Part shown: in pieces, positions 26,281 to 35,548 of the stretch
How positions within the stretch are numbered: the first letter of the stretch is position 1
Layout: every line of letters starts with the position of its first letter
Source: Microbulbifer agarilyticus
GTDB taxonomy: Bacteria > Pseudomonadota > Gammaproteobacteria > Pseudomonadales > Cellvibrionaceae
NCBI RefSeq assembly: GCF_019800665.1
Contig: NZ_JAHVKO010000003.1
Location: 310,001-374,000, forward strand
DNA: 64,000 bases
Reading direction: 5' to 3'
The notes under the pieces: generated by a model
Told to the model about the DNA's origin: nothing
Database searches by the model: none
What the model saw: the letters and a program-made list of their open reading frames with translations, nothing else
Position numbers and translations under genes: made by a program

Positions 26281-27237
26281 ATGTCTTTTGCCGATAGAGA
26301 CGGCGTTATCTGGTTTGACGGTGAACTGGTTCCCTGGCGCGATGCGCGGGTGCACGTGCTCACCCACACATTGCATTATGGAATGGGTGTATTTGAAGGT
26401 GTGCGCGCCTATCAAACCGCCGATGGTGGCACCAGTATTTTCCGCCTGCAGGAGCACACCCGCCGCCTGTTCCGCTCCGCCAAGATCATGAACATGAGCA
26501 TGCCTTACGACGCGGAACAGCTGAATGAAGCGCAGCGTCTGGTGGTGCGTGAAAATGGCTTGGAAGAAGCTTACCTGCGCCCGATGGTGTTTTACGGATC
26601 GGAAGGTATGGGGCTGCGCGCCGACGCGCTGAAAACCCACGTGATCGTCGCTGCGTGGGAGTGGCCTAGCTATATGACGCCCGAAGCGCGTGAACTGGGG
26701 ATCAAGGTGAACACCTCTTCCTATACACGTCACCACGTCAATATCGCCATGTGTAAGGCCAAGGCCAATGGTAACTACATCAACTCCATGCTGGCGTTGC
26801 AGGAAGCCCTGCGTAACGGCTGTGAAGAGGCCCTGCTGCTGGACCCAGAGGGCTACGTAGCGGAAGGCAGTGGCGAAAACTTCTTCCTGGTTAGCGATGG
26901 TGTGATTTACACCCCGGAGCTCACCTCATGTCTCGACGGCATTACCCGCGCTTCTGTTATCCAGCTGGCCAATGAGTGCGGCTATAAGGTGGTGGAAAAG
27001 CGCATTACCCGCGACGAGGTCTATATCGCGGATGAGGCCTTCTTTACCGGTACCGCAGCAGAAGTGCTGCCGATTCGCATGCTGGATGGGCGCACCATCG
27101 GCGCGGGTCGCCGTGGTCCGATTACCAAGCGCCTGCAGCAGTTGTACTTCGATGTGGTGCAGGGCCGCAGTCAGGCGCATATGGGCTGGCTGAGCGATGT
27201 GCATGAAGGTTGCGAGGAAGTAGCGGCGTCTGCTTGA
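26281..27237 (+). CDS. ilvE: Branched-chain-amino-acid aminotransferase
   Basis: PLP enzyme making the last transamination in leucine, isoleucine and valine synthesis and starting their breakdown. The 318-residue class-IV aminotransferase has the family features: DGELVPWRDARVHVLTHTLH near the N-terminus, the lysine-bearing region MCKAKANGNYINSMLALQEA, EGYVAEGSGENFFLV, and FFTGTAAEVLPI with the phosphate-binding Thr. AGGAG precedes the ATG. A strong terminator follows. With ilvD it gives two steps of the branched-chain route in this window. Confidence 0.96.
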   Translation: MSFADRDGVIWFDGELVPWRDARVHVLTHTLHYGMGVFEGVRAYQTADGGTSIFRLQEHTRRLFRSAKIMNMSMPYDAEQLNEAQRLVVRENGLEEAYLRPMVFYGSEGMGLRADALKTHVIVAAWEWPSYMTPEARELGIKVNTSSYTRHHVNIAMCKAKANGNYINSMLALQEALRNGCEEALLLDPEGYVAEGSGENFFLVSDGVIYTPELTSCLDGITRASVIQLANECGYKVVEKRITRDEVYIADEAFFTGTAAEVLPIRMLDGRTIGAGRRGPITKRLQQLYFDVVQGRSQAHMGWLSDVHEGCEEVAASA

Positions 27238-27255
27238 TACTTTCACACCGCGTAC

Positions 27256-27293
27256 AAAAAAGGGCGGGCATCTCACGATGCCCGCCCTTTTTT
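27256..27293. terminator. Bidirectional terminator between ilvE and ugd
   Basis: The 16-base stem AAAAAAGGGCGGGCAT / ATGCCCGCCCTTTTTT with a 6-base loop lies between converging genes. A- and T-runs on both sides allow use in both directions. Confidence 0.93.
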
Positions 27294-27309
27294 GTTTTGG
27301 CTTCGCCGC

Positions 27310-28650
27310 TTAGCGCGCCGCCTGCTTCGGGCGTCCTACACAATAGTATTCGAAGCCCGCTTCCACCATATCCAGTGGGTGGTAGAGGTTGCGTCCGTCG
27401 AATACCACGGGATCCTTGAGGCTGCTGCTGACGGTGGCGAAATCCAGGGTTTTGAATTGCTGCCATTCGGTGGCGACAATCAGTGCGTCGGCGCCGGCCA
27501 GCGCGCTGTCGCGGGTGCCGCACAGCTGCAGGTTGTCGCGGTTGCCGTAGATGCGCTCGCACTCGTGCATGGCTTCCGGGTCAAACGCACGCACACTGGC
27601 ACCCATCTCCCACAGGTTTTCCATCAGTACACGGGCTGGAGCTTCACGCATATCGTCGGTATTGGGCTTGAACGACAGGCCCCACAGGGCGAACGTCTTA
27701 CCAGTCAGGTCCTTGCCGTAGCGCTCGACAATTTTTTCCAGCAGGTAGTGCTTCTGGCTGTGGTTACGCTCTTCGACTGCGTTCAGGATTTTGGGCTCGA
27801 TACCCAGCTGTGCCGCGGTGGTTTTTAGGGCCTGCACGTCTTTGGGGAAGCAGGAGCCACCGTAACCAATACCCGGGTAAATAAAGTGATAGCCGATGCG
27901 CGGGTCGGAACCGATACCCTGGCGCACGGATTCAATGTCGGCACCTACGCGATCGGCGATCACCGCCATTTCGTTCATAAAGCTGATCTTGGTAGCGAGC
28001 ATGCAGTTGGCCGCGTACTTGGCCAGCTCGGCACTGCGCACATCCATCACGATGACCTTGTCGTGATTGCGGTTAAACGGTGCGTACAGTTGGCGCATTT
28101 TCTGTTCGGACGCCTGCTCGGAAGTGCCGATGATAATCCGGTCGGGCTTCATGCAGTCCGCCACCGCGGAGCCCTCCTTGAGGAATTCCGGGTTGGAAAT
28201 AACATCGAACTCCAGATTCAGTGCATTGCGTTCCTGCAGGGTGCGGGTTACTTCCTCACGTACCTTGTCCGCGGTGCCAACGGGCACGGTGGACTTGTTG
28301 ATGATGTATTTCTTGCCATTCATGTGCTCGGCAATGGTGCGGGCCACGGTGAGTACGTAGCGCAGGTCCGCAGAGCCGTCTTCATCGGGTGGGGTGCCAA
28401 CCGCAATAAAGATCAGCTCGCCGTGGGCCACACCCTCGGCAGCATCGGTGGAGAAACTCAGGTTGCCGGATTCGTTGTTGCGTTTGACCAGTGGTTCGAG
28501 GCCTGGCTCGAAGATGGGAATGTGTCCCTGGCGCAGGCGCTCGATCTTGTTTTCATCGATATCGATACAGGTAACCCGGTGACCGGCTTCCGCCAGTACT
28601 GCAGCCTGCACCAGGCCAACGTAGCCAGTACCAAAAACGGTGACATTCAT
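27310..28650 (-). CDS. ugd: UDP-glucose 6-dehydrogenase
   Basis: Oxidises UDP-glucose to UDP-glucuronate with two NAD+, supplying uronic acid for surface glycans. The 446 residues start with the Rossmann motif [20 protein letters not shown], and the catalytic cysteine lies in [16 protein letters not shown]. The ATG at 28648-28650 is chosen because it opens the conserved strand; the longer frame is upstream leader. It borders the glycan island; with the epimerase gene near 41-42 kb it could give UDP-galacturonate. It is divergent from the first ELM1-like gene. Confidence 0.96.
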   Translation of the reverse strand: MNVTVFGTGYVGLVQAAVLAEAGHRVTCIDIDENKIERLRQGHIPIFEPGLEPLVKRNNESGNLSFSTDAAEGVAHGELIFIAVGTPPDEDGSADLRYVLTVARTIAEHMNGKKYIINKSTVPVGTADKVREEVTRTLQERNALNLEFDVISNPEFLKEGSAVADCMKPDRIIIGTSEQASEQKMRQLYAPFNRNHDKVIVMDVRSAELAKYAANCMLATKISFMNEMAVIADRVGADIESVRQGIGSDPRIGYHFIYPGIGYGGSCFPKDVQALKTTAAQLGIEPKILNAVEERNHSQKHYLLEKIVERYGKDLTGKTFALWGLSFKPNTDDMREAPARVLMENLWEMGASVRAFDPEAMHECERIYGNRDNLQLCGTRDSALAGADALIVATEWQQFKTLDFATVSSSLKDPVVFDGRNLYHPLDMVEAGFEYYCVGRPKQAAR

Positions 28651-28927
28651 CTTCTTGGAAATCCTTTGAGTAGATTTGTGTCCCGCGGGTCCGCCAATCC
28701 GGGTTGCGGGGCCTGTTAGCAACAGTGTAGGTGGCCAAGTTTACCGTTTATGGGCGGCACTCGCCATGAACACCGCGGGCGGGTTAGATGTGTCTGACTG
28801 TGCACCCTGCAGGTGCAAATTCAACACGCTGCAGGTAAGGTAAGCGGCGAAATTCATCGCCGTTGTGGTTAAGTGCCGGCTGGTGCCTGCGCTCGGTGCG
28901 TATGTGTTGGTAATTGGAGAGAAGTAT

Positions 28928-29839
28928 TTGATCACAGTCTGGCGGTTTGTTGATGGCAATAAGGCCCACGAAAAGCAGAGTGCAGCGCTGCTGACAGGCT
29001 TGCGTGAGCGCATGGGAGCCGCTCGGGTGCAGAGCTGTGATGTGGACTGCAGTCAGTTGCGCTTCTGGCTACCGGGCTCACTGCAAATGGCTCTGGATGC
29101 CGCTGGAGCGATTGCCCTGGGACAACCGGATTTATTAATCGGTGCTGGGCACCGTTGCCACCTGCCACTGCTCGCGGCGCGCAAGCGCTTTGGTGGTCGC
29201 AGTGTGGTCCTGATGCGCCCGTCACTTCCCATCCACTGGTTCGATTTTGCCCTGATACCCGAACACGATCGCCCGCCCGCACTGCCAAATGTTCTGACCA
29301 CCCGCGGTGCACTCACCCTGCCACTGCCGCAACAGCCAACGCGTGCGGGCACTGGGCTTATCCTGCTCGGAGGGCCGAGCCGGCACTTTGCCTGGGATAG
29401 CGTCACCCTTGAGCGTGATATCGGGCAGCTGGCGGCAAGCTCGCTGCAGTGGACCCTGGCGGACAGCCGTCGCACCCCTGAATTTGCCCTGCAGCAGTTG
29501 GCGCGGCCGGGCTTTACTCTGGCTCCCTGGCGAGAGTGCAGTGACGGTTGGCTGGAGCAACAGTTGGCGTCTGTGGAGCAGGTGTGGGTAACCCGGGATA
29601 GTATTTCCATGGTATTCGAGGCCCTGCAAAGCCGTGCGCACGTGGGCGTATTGGCTCTGCCTTCACGCAATCGCGAAAATAAGGTGCGTGCAGCGGTACA
29701 GCGGCTGATTGACGAAGGGTTGGTCAGTGAGCAGCTTGCAGATGCTAAGCGGTCACCCGGTGTCCAGCGCGAGCCGCTCAATCAATATCAGCGTCTCGCG
29801 GCCGCGCTGCTTCGTCGCTGCAATCTGGAATTTGCCTGA
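28928..29839 (+). CDS. ELM1/GtrOC1-family protein, first copy
   Basis: A 303-residue protein of the mitochondrial-fission-ELM1-like family (PF06258 type), whose bacterial members sit in LPS and cell-envelope glycan clusters and have no settled activity; a glycosyltransferase-like fold has been suspected. Motifs: TVWRFVDGNKAHEKQSAALL at the N-terminus, DLLIGAGHRCHLPLLAARK, LLGGPSRHFAWD, and VWVTRDSISMVFEALQSRAHV. A TTG start is chosen because GGAGAG lies 6 bases before it and matches the usual N-terminus. It overlaps the next GT4 gene by one base (TGATG). A second copy is encoded nearby on the other strand. Confidence 0.82.
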   Translation: MITVWRFVDGNKAHEKQSAALLTGLRERMGAARVQSCDVDCSQLRFWLPGSLQMALDAAGAIALGQPDLLIGAGHRCHLPLLAARKRFGGRSVVLMRPSLPIHWFDFALIPEHDRPPALPNVLTTRGALTLPLPQQPTRAGTGLILLGGPSRHFAWDSVTLERDIGQLAASSLQWTLADSRRTPEFALQQLARPGFTLAPWRECSDGWLEQQLASVEQVWVTRDSISMVFEALQSRAHVGVLALPSRNRENKVRAAVQRLIDEGLVSEQLADAKRSPGVQREPLNQYQRLAAALLRRCNLEFA

Positions 29840-30873
29840 TGTCAAAACCTTCACCTCGAAATATCTGCCACTTGTTTATGAGTAGTGAGTTCGGCGGCTT
29901 GGAAAAACATGTGATGGAGTTGGCCGGGTGGCAAGCTTCCCATATGGATTGCAAGGTTTCTATTATTGCCCACCCGCGCTACCAGTCGCAGTGCCCACAG
30001 GGTGTTGTATTTTTACCTGTGAATACCGATTTGAGTCGGCGCAATCCGCTGCTGCTTGTTGCGCTGGTGCGGAGCTGTCGTCGCCACGGATTCGACCTGA
30101 TACATGGGCACGGGGGGAAGGCCGCGGGAGTACTTGCAAGTCTGCGTCGCTTTATTCCTGCCACCAAGGTCATTACCCGGCACAACATCGTGCACCCCAA
30201 AGATGCGGTGGCGAGACATTTTCCTGGGCGTATCGCGGTAAGTCGCAAGGCGGTAGCGAACTCCGCGCTGGATTGGTCGGTGATTCCCAACGGCACACAC
30301 GCACCGGAAAAAGAACTTTCGCCCCCGCAGCAGTGCGCGGATGAGCGTCGCGTCGTGCTCTCGGTTGCGCGCCTGGTGCCGGCCAAAGGAATCGATTTGT
30401 TGTTACAAGCGTGGGCCGAGTTGCGCCCGGCAGATGCCAGTTTGTATCTGGTGGGCGACGGCCCGGAGCGGAACAAGCTGGAAGCCCTGGCCCAGAATTT
30501 ATCGCTCGAGGGTAGCGTGCGCTTTGTCGGTTATTCGAAGAATGTCGCTGCATGGATGCAGGCAGCGGAGTTTATGGTGGTGTCTTCTCACAAAGAAGGT
30601 GCGCCCTATACCGTAGTGGAAGCCTTGCTGAGTGGTTGCCCGGTAATCTCCACAGATGTTGGGAGCAATCGGGAAATTTTACCGGCAGAATTTATCGCTG
30701 AAGACATTTCGGTTTCGGCAATTGCCGAATTGTTGCAGACTGCTTTGCAAGATAATGCCGCACTGAAACGTGCATTTGCGCCGGTATTTGAGTACGCGAC
30801 AAAGCGTCTCACTGTTGATGCCATGGCGCAGGCGACTGTCGAGGTATATTGCCGGGCGTTGCCAGCCAATTAA
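29839..30873 (+). CDS. Glycosyltransferase family 4 protein
   Basis: A 344-residue GT-B-fold, retaining glycosyltransferase probably acting on LPS core. N-terminal donor-side pattern SSEFGGLEKHVMELAGWQA; the C-terminal half has the nucleotide-sugar site LSVARLVPAKGIDLLLQAW and the family E-x7-E in HKEGAPYTVVEALLSGCPVI. Its start overlaps the stop of the ELM1-like gene, so the two are translated together. It converges with the second ELM1-like gene, the two frames sharing four bases at their ends. Sugar and acceptor cannot be told. Confidence 0.9.
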   Translation: MSKPSPRNICHLFMSSEFGGLEKHVMELAGWQASHMDCKVSIIAHPRYQSQCPQGVVFLPVNTDLSRRNPLLLVALVRSCRRHGFDLIHGHGGKAAGVLASLRRFIPATKVITRHNIVHPKDAVARHFPGRIAVSRKAVANSALDWSVIPNGTHAPEKELSPPQQCADERRVVLSVARLVPAKGIDLLLQAWAELRPADASLYLVGDGPERNKLEALAQNLSLEGSVRFVGYSKNVAAWMQAAEFMVVSSHKEGAPYTVVEALLSGCPVISTDVGSNREILPAEFIAEDISVSAIAELLQTALQDNAALKRAFAPVFEYATKRLTVDAMAQATVEVYCRALPAN

Positions 30874-31931
30874 TCACGATATTTTTCCAGCGCCGGAATT
30901 AGCTGCACAAGTTTATCCACAGTATTCTGGCGTGACGATGCTACCTGCGAGGCAAATGCATCGGGATCGGTAGATACCCAGTTGAAACCTCCAAGTTCCG
31001 ATATGAGCGCTCTTTGCAAATAGCCCCGTTGTGCGAATTTTTCGATGGCCTGCTGATAGCGCGGCGGTGATGCAACTTGCCCCGGGCGCAAACTCAGTAA
31101 TGGCCGAGGTAAGTTAATTGCTTCGCACAGCATGCTCATGCTGTCTTCGGTGCAAACTATCTGTTTTGCCTTAGGCAGGCGCTCTGCCAGCGGCTTTCCT
31201 CTATCCTCAGGCCAGCAGTGTTGATGGCCGTGAGTCTCGCTCAATATCTTTTTGCTCAATTCACGCAAGGCGGGCGGGCTGCGGCGAGACCCAGCTACCA
31301 GCCACCGAATCCGATTTTTCTTCGCACAGTTTTGCGCCCACTGCAAAATCGCTTGCCAATCCTGTTGCTCGTATTGATAGCCGCTACCGTTACCTCCAAG
31401 CAGCAGTGCCCAGGTGTTGGCGGAAGGTCTCGTGTTGCTGATTCGTGCGGGCGCAAAGTCCACAACCAGGTTGTTGTGGAAAAAGCCGGGGGTTGGCTCC
31501 AGGGTCAGCAGGGCAGATACCGTATGGGGGGCGAGCTTGCGCGGCGAACCGAGAAATACGTTTGGGCACCTCCAGAATTGTGCGAGTGCAGTACTGGCAA
31601 ATCGGGTGTTGCCGCCGGCCGAAAGGATTAGCTGAGGCTTTTGTGGGAATGGCTGCAGTCGGTGTGAGGCGAGAATGGTGTGCGTAATTACCCCAGAGCC
31701 TGTTGCGATATTGCTGGCGCTTGCAAGCAGGGGGCGCAGCCATTTTGCCTTAGGCGTGCACTCGATGACTTGGACCTGGGGGTGAAACCCTGCTTCGCGC
31801 AGCCAGTCGACAAATCCATGGGCCTGATTAACGTGGCCGGGGATGCCGTCACTGAGCAGGCAGATATTTAGGCGAGAAGGGGTGGTGACCATTTCAGGGG
31901 GGCGCCCCTTCAGCATGTTTTGTTTGCCCAC
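30870..31931 (-). CDS. ELM1/GtrOC1-family protein, second copy
   Basis: A 353-residue ELM1-like protein. Family features include LNICLLSDGIPGHVNQAHGF, PQLILSAGGNTRFASTAL, PNVFLGSPRK, WALLLGGNGSGYQYEQQDW, and IVCTEDSMSMLCEAINLPRP. A start at Met14 (VTTPSRLN...) is also possible. It overlaps the GT4 gene at the 3' ends and is 10 bases downstream of the 2OG-oxygenase gene on the same strand, so it is probably the end of a minus-strand run that starts with the O-antigen-ligase-like gene. Function unknown; a role in glycan assembly is inferred from context. Confidence 0.8.
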   Translation of the reverse strand: MGKQNMLKGRPPEMVTTPSRLNICLLSDGIPGHVNQAHGFVDWLREAGFHPQVQVIECTPKAKWLRPLLASASNIATGSGVITHTILASHRLQPFPQKPQLILSAGGNTRFASTALAQFWRCPNVFLGSPRKLAPHTVSALLTLEPTPGFFHNNLVVDFAPARISNTRPSANTWALLLGGNGSGYQYEQQDWQAILQWAQNCAKKNRIRWLVAGSRRSPPALRELSKKILSETHGHQHCWPEDRGKPLAERLPKAKQIVCTEDSMSMLCEAINLPRPLLSLRPGQVASPPRYQQAIEKFAQRGYLQRALISELGGFNWVSTDPDAFASQVASSRQNTVDKLVQLIPALEKYRD

Positions 31932-31941
31932 ACCCCATTAA

Positions 31942-32769
31942 TCAGTCGTAGAAGGGCTCGGAGGGGTTCTGGTAGTAAATCTGCATAAGCGAACGGCGCT
32001 CATTGGCGCATTCGATCTGTGGGCGGCCGTGCCAGCTGTGTTTGCCGACAACAAAGGCGTAGGCACTGTTGGGAACGAAAGGAAAACGGCGCACTTCCTT
32101 GAAACCATCCTTGCTACCCAACCCCAGCTTGCGGAATTCATACTGCAGGCGTCCGACAAAGCCGCGCTCGTACAGACTGGTGCCCATGGTTTCCTGGCTG
32201 TTGTCACCGGGCAAGTACACCTGCATGGTAACAACCTTGCGTGCAACGTCCCGGTGAGGCGAAATCTGGTAACCACTGTGATCGCAGAAGTAGCCCGTTT
32301 TCGGGTAGGCCTCAATCGCGGGGACTTGCTGACCAGGCACTTTGAAACGGCGGGTTAGGTCGGTGCCGAGACACTCGAACAGGGCCTGCTTGACCTCATC
32401 GGCCTGCATTCCCTCGGTTACGCCCTGCCAAAGGGCCTGTGTATCCCCTTCAAGGCGTGCGAGGTTTTTATCATTGAACGGGAAGACCTGGCGGGTACTG
32501 CTGCCATCACTGCGCATGGCCTCTTTGTGGTTCAGTCCCTTGCATAAGTCTGCCGAGGGTGCGCTCTGCAAAATGCGCTGATAGATATCATCAGGGAAAA
32601 AATTTTCCAGATACAGGTGCGAGAACGGTTGATCCTGCGGCTCTACAGATCGCAGCCTTGCTACCAGGTGGTTGCGCACGCGCTCGGCAATTTGCGTTGC
32701 ACTGGAAGCGCTTGTTTGCGCAGCAACGCTGCCGGATTTTTCTGTGATAATTTCGTTTGTGGTATCCAT
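31942..32769 (-). CDS. 2-oxoglutarate/Fe(II)-dependent oxygenase in the glycan cluster
   Basis: A 275-residue cupin-type dioxygenase. The iron triad is visible: HRD in SGYQISPHRDVARKVVTMQV (His and Asp) and the distal His in VVGKHSWHGRP; the 2OG-binding Arg is in NERRSLMQIYYQNP. The ATG at 32767-32769 has GGGAAG upstream. It lies between an O-antigen-ligase-like gene and an ELM1-like gene. Kdo 3-hydroxylase (KdoO) is a known 2OG oxygenase of LPS core, so hydroxylation of a core sugar is a reasonable guess, not a demonstrated match. A protein or small-molecule substrate remains possible. Confidence 0.82.
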   Translation of the reverse strand: MDTTNEIITEKSGSVAAQTSASSATQIAERVRNHLVARLRSVEPQDQPFSHLYLENFFPDDIYQRILQSAPSADLCKGLNHKEAMRSDGSSTRQVFPFNDKNLARLEGDTQALWQGVTEGMQADEVKQALFECLGTDLTRRFKVPGQQVPAIEAYPKTGYFCDHSGYQISPHRDVARKVVTMQVYLPGDNSQETMGTSLYERGFVGRLQYEFRKLGLGSKDGFKEVRRFPFVPNSAYAFVVGKHSWHGRPQIECANERRSLMQIYYQNPSEPFYD

Positions 32770-32825
32770 GGTACTTCCCTGTGCCAATCGTATATTCGAA
32801 TGTGTTACAGCGAGTCAGTAATCAG

Positions 32826-34109
32826 TTAGTTTGTGCTGCTGGCGGAGTTCGCAAGGTTCAAGCGCGCAATCACCAGTGCCATAGAAAGCCATGTTAGCAC
32901 CATCATTTCAGAACTGAACAGCTCGCGATGGGTGTTGAGCGGAAACCAAACACAAACAAGGATAAGCAGCGGGGCTACCGGCAGCTGACTCTCGTCGCGT
33001 GTCGTAGCAGACTTGGAAAAGAGTGCGCGCCAAACAAGCGTAAGAAATATCGCTGCAATGGTGAAGTACAGCAGGCTGCCGATCGCGCCGGTACCGGCGA
33101 GAATCTCAAGGACAACCTGGTGGGTATAGGGCTGGAACAGGCTGGTGCCGGTCCAGCTATCCGGTAAATACAGGCTGTAATTGCCGGCACCAGTGCCAAA
33201 CCAGGGGTTTGCCAGAAACTGCTCCCAGGCCTGCCCCCACAGCTGCGCGCGGATCGGGATAACCGCGGCAATCCCTGCGATATCAAAGCTTTGCGGAATG
33301 GTGGCAGTAATACGTTTGCTCACCTGTGGGTCCTGCAGAATCCACCAGCCGGCCGCGCCAACCGCAGCGGCAATCAGGCCCAAGAGCCAGGGCGCGGTGC
33401 GCAGCGCAGCGCGTATCTGCGCGCGGCTCATATACAACCAAACCGCACTGATCAGCATGAAACTGACCCAGCCCGCGCGCGTGTTACCAAAAAAGGTAAC
33501 CGCCAGGCACAACAAATACGCCATTCCCTGTAGTGGTAGAGACCAGCGGCGTACAACCGGCGCAAACAGAACCCAGACGCACAGAAATGAAATATAGAAA
33601 CCAAATTTATCCGGGTGGCTGAAGTAGCCCCCGAGGCGCTCACTGCGCGGCACGCCGAACAGATCGAAGCCGACGAGGGCCTGGAACAGCCCGTCAACCA
33701 GCCAAAAGCCGATAATCGCAAACAAGCACCACTGCAGTCGTTTCCAGATCTGGTCATTGCGCGCCCAGTACAAGACTGCCATTCCCGCCAGCAATAGAAA
33801 CAGTTGGAACCCCATCAATTTGAGGGGCTTATCGGGATATTCGGTATTCAAGGCCGAGAGACCCAAAGCCAGTGCCGCACACAGGTTCATGGCACACCAG
33901 CTGGCAGCGCCAGGCGTCCACCATTCGCGACGCTGGCGAATCAGTAGGGTGATTGAGGCGATGGCCAGAATCAGTACCGACAGCTGGAAGGTCCGCGACC
34001 AGGGCAGCACCCAGATGGAACTGCACAGAAGCAGCGCAATCGAGGTATTGCGATCCAGAATTCTGGCCGCAAGGGATGGGTTGCTGGGAGCGGTAGAGAT
34101 ACTAGACAT
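32826..34109 (-). CDS. O-antigen ligase family membrane protein (WaaL-like)
   Basis: A 427-residue inner-membrane protein with about ten to twelve membrane segments and a large periplasmic loop, as in the Wzy_C / WaaL family that joins O-polysaccharide to lipid A-core or polymerises repeat units. The family loop GTGAGNYSLYLPDSW...FQPYTHQVVLEILAGTGAIG (about 305-345) carries the conserved Arg/His-type residues. The start at Met 34107-34109 is a guess; a GTG at 34172 is also open. It shares the strand with the oxygenase and ELM1-like genes. Ligase and polymerase cannot be told apart by sequence alone. Confidence 0.83.
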   Translation of the reverse strand: MSSISTAPSNPSLAARILDRNTSIALLLCSSIWVLPWSRTFQLSVLILAIASITLLIRQRREWWTPGAASWCAMNLCAALALGLSALNTEYPDKPLKLMGFQLFLLLAGMAVLYWARNDQIWKRLQWCLFAIIGFWLVDGLFQALVGFDLFGVPRSERLGGYFSHPDKFGFYISFLCVWVLFAPVVRRWSLPLQGMAYLLCLAVTFFGNTRAGWVSFMLISAVWLYMSRAQIRAALRTAPWLLGLIAAAVGAAGWWILQDPQVSKRITATIPQSFDIAGIAAVIPIRAQLWGQAWEQFLANPWFGTGAGNYSLYLPDSWTGTSLFQPYTHQVVLEILAGTGAIGSLLYFTIAAIFLTLVWRALFSKSATTRDESQLPVAPLLILVCVWFPLNTHRELFSSEMMVLTWLSMALVIARLNLANSASSTN

Positions 34110-34251
34110 ACAGCGTGTCGCCTGAGTTCTGTCGGCATTATTGGTCGAGTAACCAATATTGTACGTTGCCACCCCTCGAAAGAGCTATAGACCAGATCTC
34201 GCTTTTGGACTTGACCGATCTGCTCTTGGTGCTGGTGCGATGGGAGGGTTG

Positions 34252-35358
34252 TCAGCCGCTATTGATAAGGGATTGGTAGAGTGACAGGGTACTTTGTACC
34301 TGAGCTTCTAGAGTAAAGGAAACCGGTAACCGAGGTTTATCTTGGCTGTTAAGCAGGGTGAGGGTTGTATTTAGCAATTGTTCTGGCTGATTAAATTCCA
34401 CCAACCCTTGCGGGAAGCTGGCGTGCAGGGATTCTGCCGGGCCGCCCAGGTTGTAGCCGATTACCGGCGTGCCGATGGCCGCAGCTTCGATGACCGTGCG
34501 CCCAAAGGGCTCCGGTCGCTGGGAAAGGTTAAATACCAGCTCAGATGCACGATACCAGTAGCGAATATCTGCACGCTGCCCGGTAAAGGTCACTCTGGAC
34601 GCGATACCAAGCTCGCGGGCCTTTGCCATCAGCTCGTCCGCGTAGTGTTCCTTGTTCGGTTCGGCGCCACCGACGATCACGCCCTGTAGATCCGTCTCTT
34701 TTTCAACCAGTTGTGCCATGAGCTCGAGGAAGGCCTGGTGCCCTTTCCAGCGCGTCAGTCGGCCAGGAAGCAGAAGCCAGCGCTTGCCTTTGAGAGCCGG
34801 GAATTCGTTTTCGACTTGGGACCGCCACCCTGTGGGCAAAGACAGGTCGCGGTGGAACTCGTCGGTATTGACTCCGCGATAGATCAGCTCAGGCGGTGAC
34901 TGCAGGTAGTGCGCGTAATTGTCGTTGAGGTAATCCCGCACGCATTCACTGATCGCGATGACACGCTCGGCGCGGGCCATAATCGCGCTGTAGCGATTAA
35001 TCGAGTACAGGCCATGGGCAGTGCTGACGAGGCGTGGACGAGCATCGCGCGGCAGTTTCTTCCATGCCAGGTAGGTCAGCCATGCGGGCATACGCGAGCG
35101 CACGTGTAAAATATCTGGCTGCAACGCTTGGATCTGCGCGCGCAAAGGGCGAACCTGACGCAAGCTGGACAGGGATTTTTTGTGGATGGGTAGGGCAATG
35201 TGCTGGCTTCCCTCCCTTTCCAGCTGCTCAACAAGTCGCCCACCGTTTGAAATGACAATAGATTCGTGCCCGGCCTCGGTAAGTGCCCGGGCCAGGTCCA
35301 GTGTGCCTCTCTCCACACCGCCGGAATTGAGCGCGGGCAATAGCTGTACGACTTTCAC
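34252..35358 (-). CDS. Glycosyltransferase family 4 protein
   Basis: A 368-residue GT-B glycosyltransferase. The N-terminus VVQLLPALNSGGVERGTLDL is typical of GT4 enzymes of LPS core and O-antigen; the donor site includes LLPGRLTRWKGHQAFLELMA and the E-x7-E region EPFGRTVIEAAAIGTPVIGY. Translation starts at a GTG with AGGAG upstream. It is divergent from waaA with about 190 bases between. Probably adds a core or O-antigen sugar; the exact linkage is unknown. Confidence 0.9.
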   Translation of the reverse strand: MKVVQLLPALNSGGVERGTLDLARALTEAGHESIVISNGGRLVEQLEREGSQHIALPIHKKSLSSLRQVRPLRAQIQALQPDILHVRSRMPAWLTYLAWKKLPRDARPRLVSTAHGLYSINRYSAIMARAERVIAISECVRDYLNDNYAHYLQSPPELIYRGVNTDEFHRDLSLPTGWRSQVENEFPALKGKRWLLLPGRLTRWKGHQAFLELMAQLVEKETDLQGVIVGGAEPNKEHYADELMAKARELGIASRVTFTGQRADIRYWYRASELVFNLSQRPEPFGRTVIEAAAIGTPVIGYNLGGPAESLHASFPQGLVEFNQPEQLLNTTLTLLNSQDKPRLPVSFTLEAQVQSTLSLYQSLINSG

Positions 35359-35548
35359 GAGGTGCTCCTAATCACGGATTCCTTTACGGGCAGGGCGGCG
35401 ACATGTAACGGATGACGTCCCGGCGTGCGTTGCACCAGTATGGCGCGAGAATGGGGTAGAATAGAGCCTCAACAAGCGGGATTCCATGCTCGCGTTTGCC
35501 AAAATTCACCAAAACGATTACTGGTTAGCAAAACCTGATTTTGACTTG

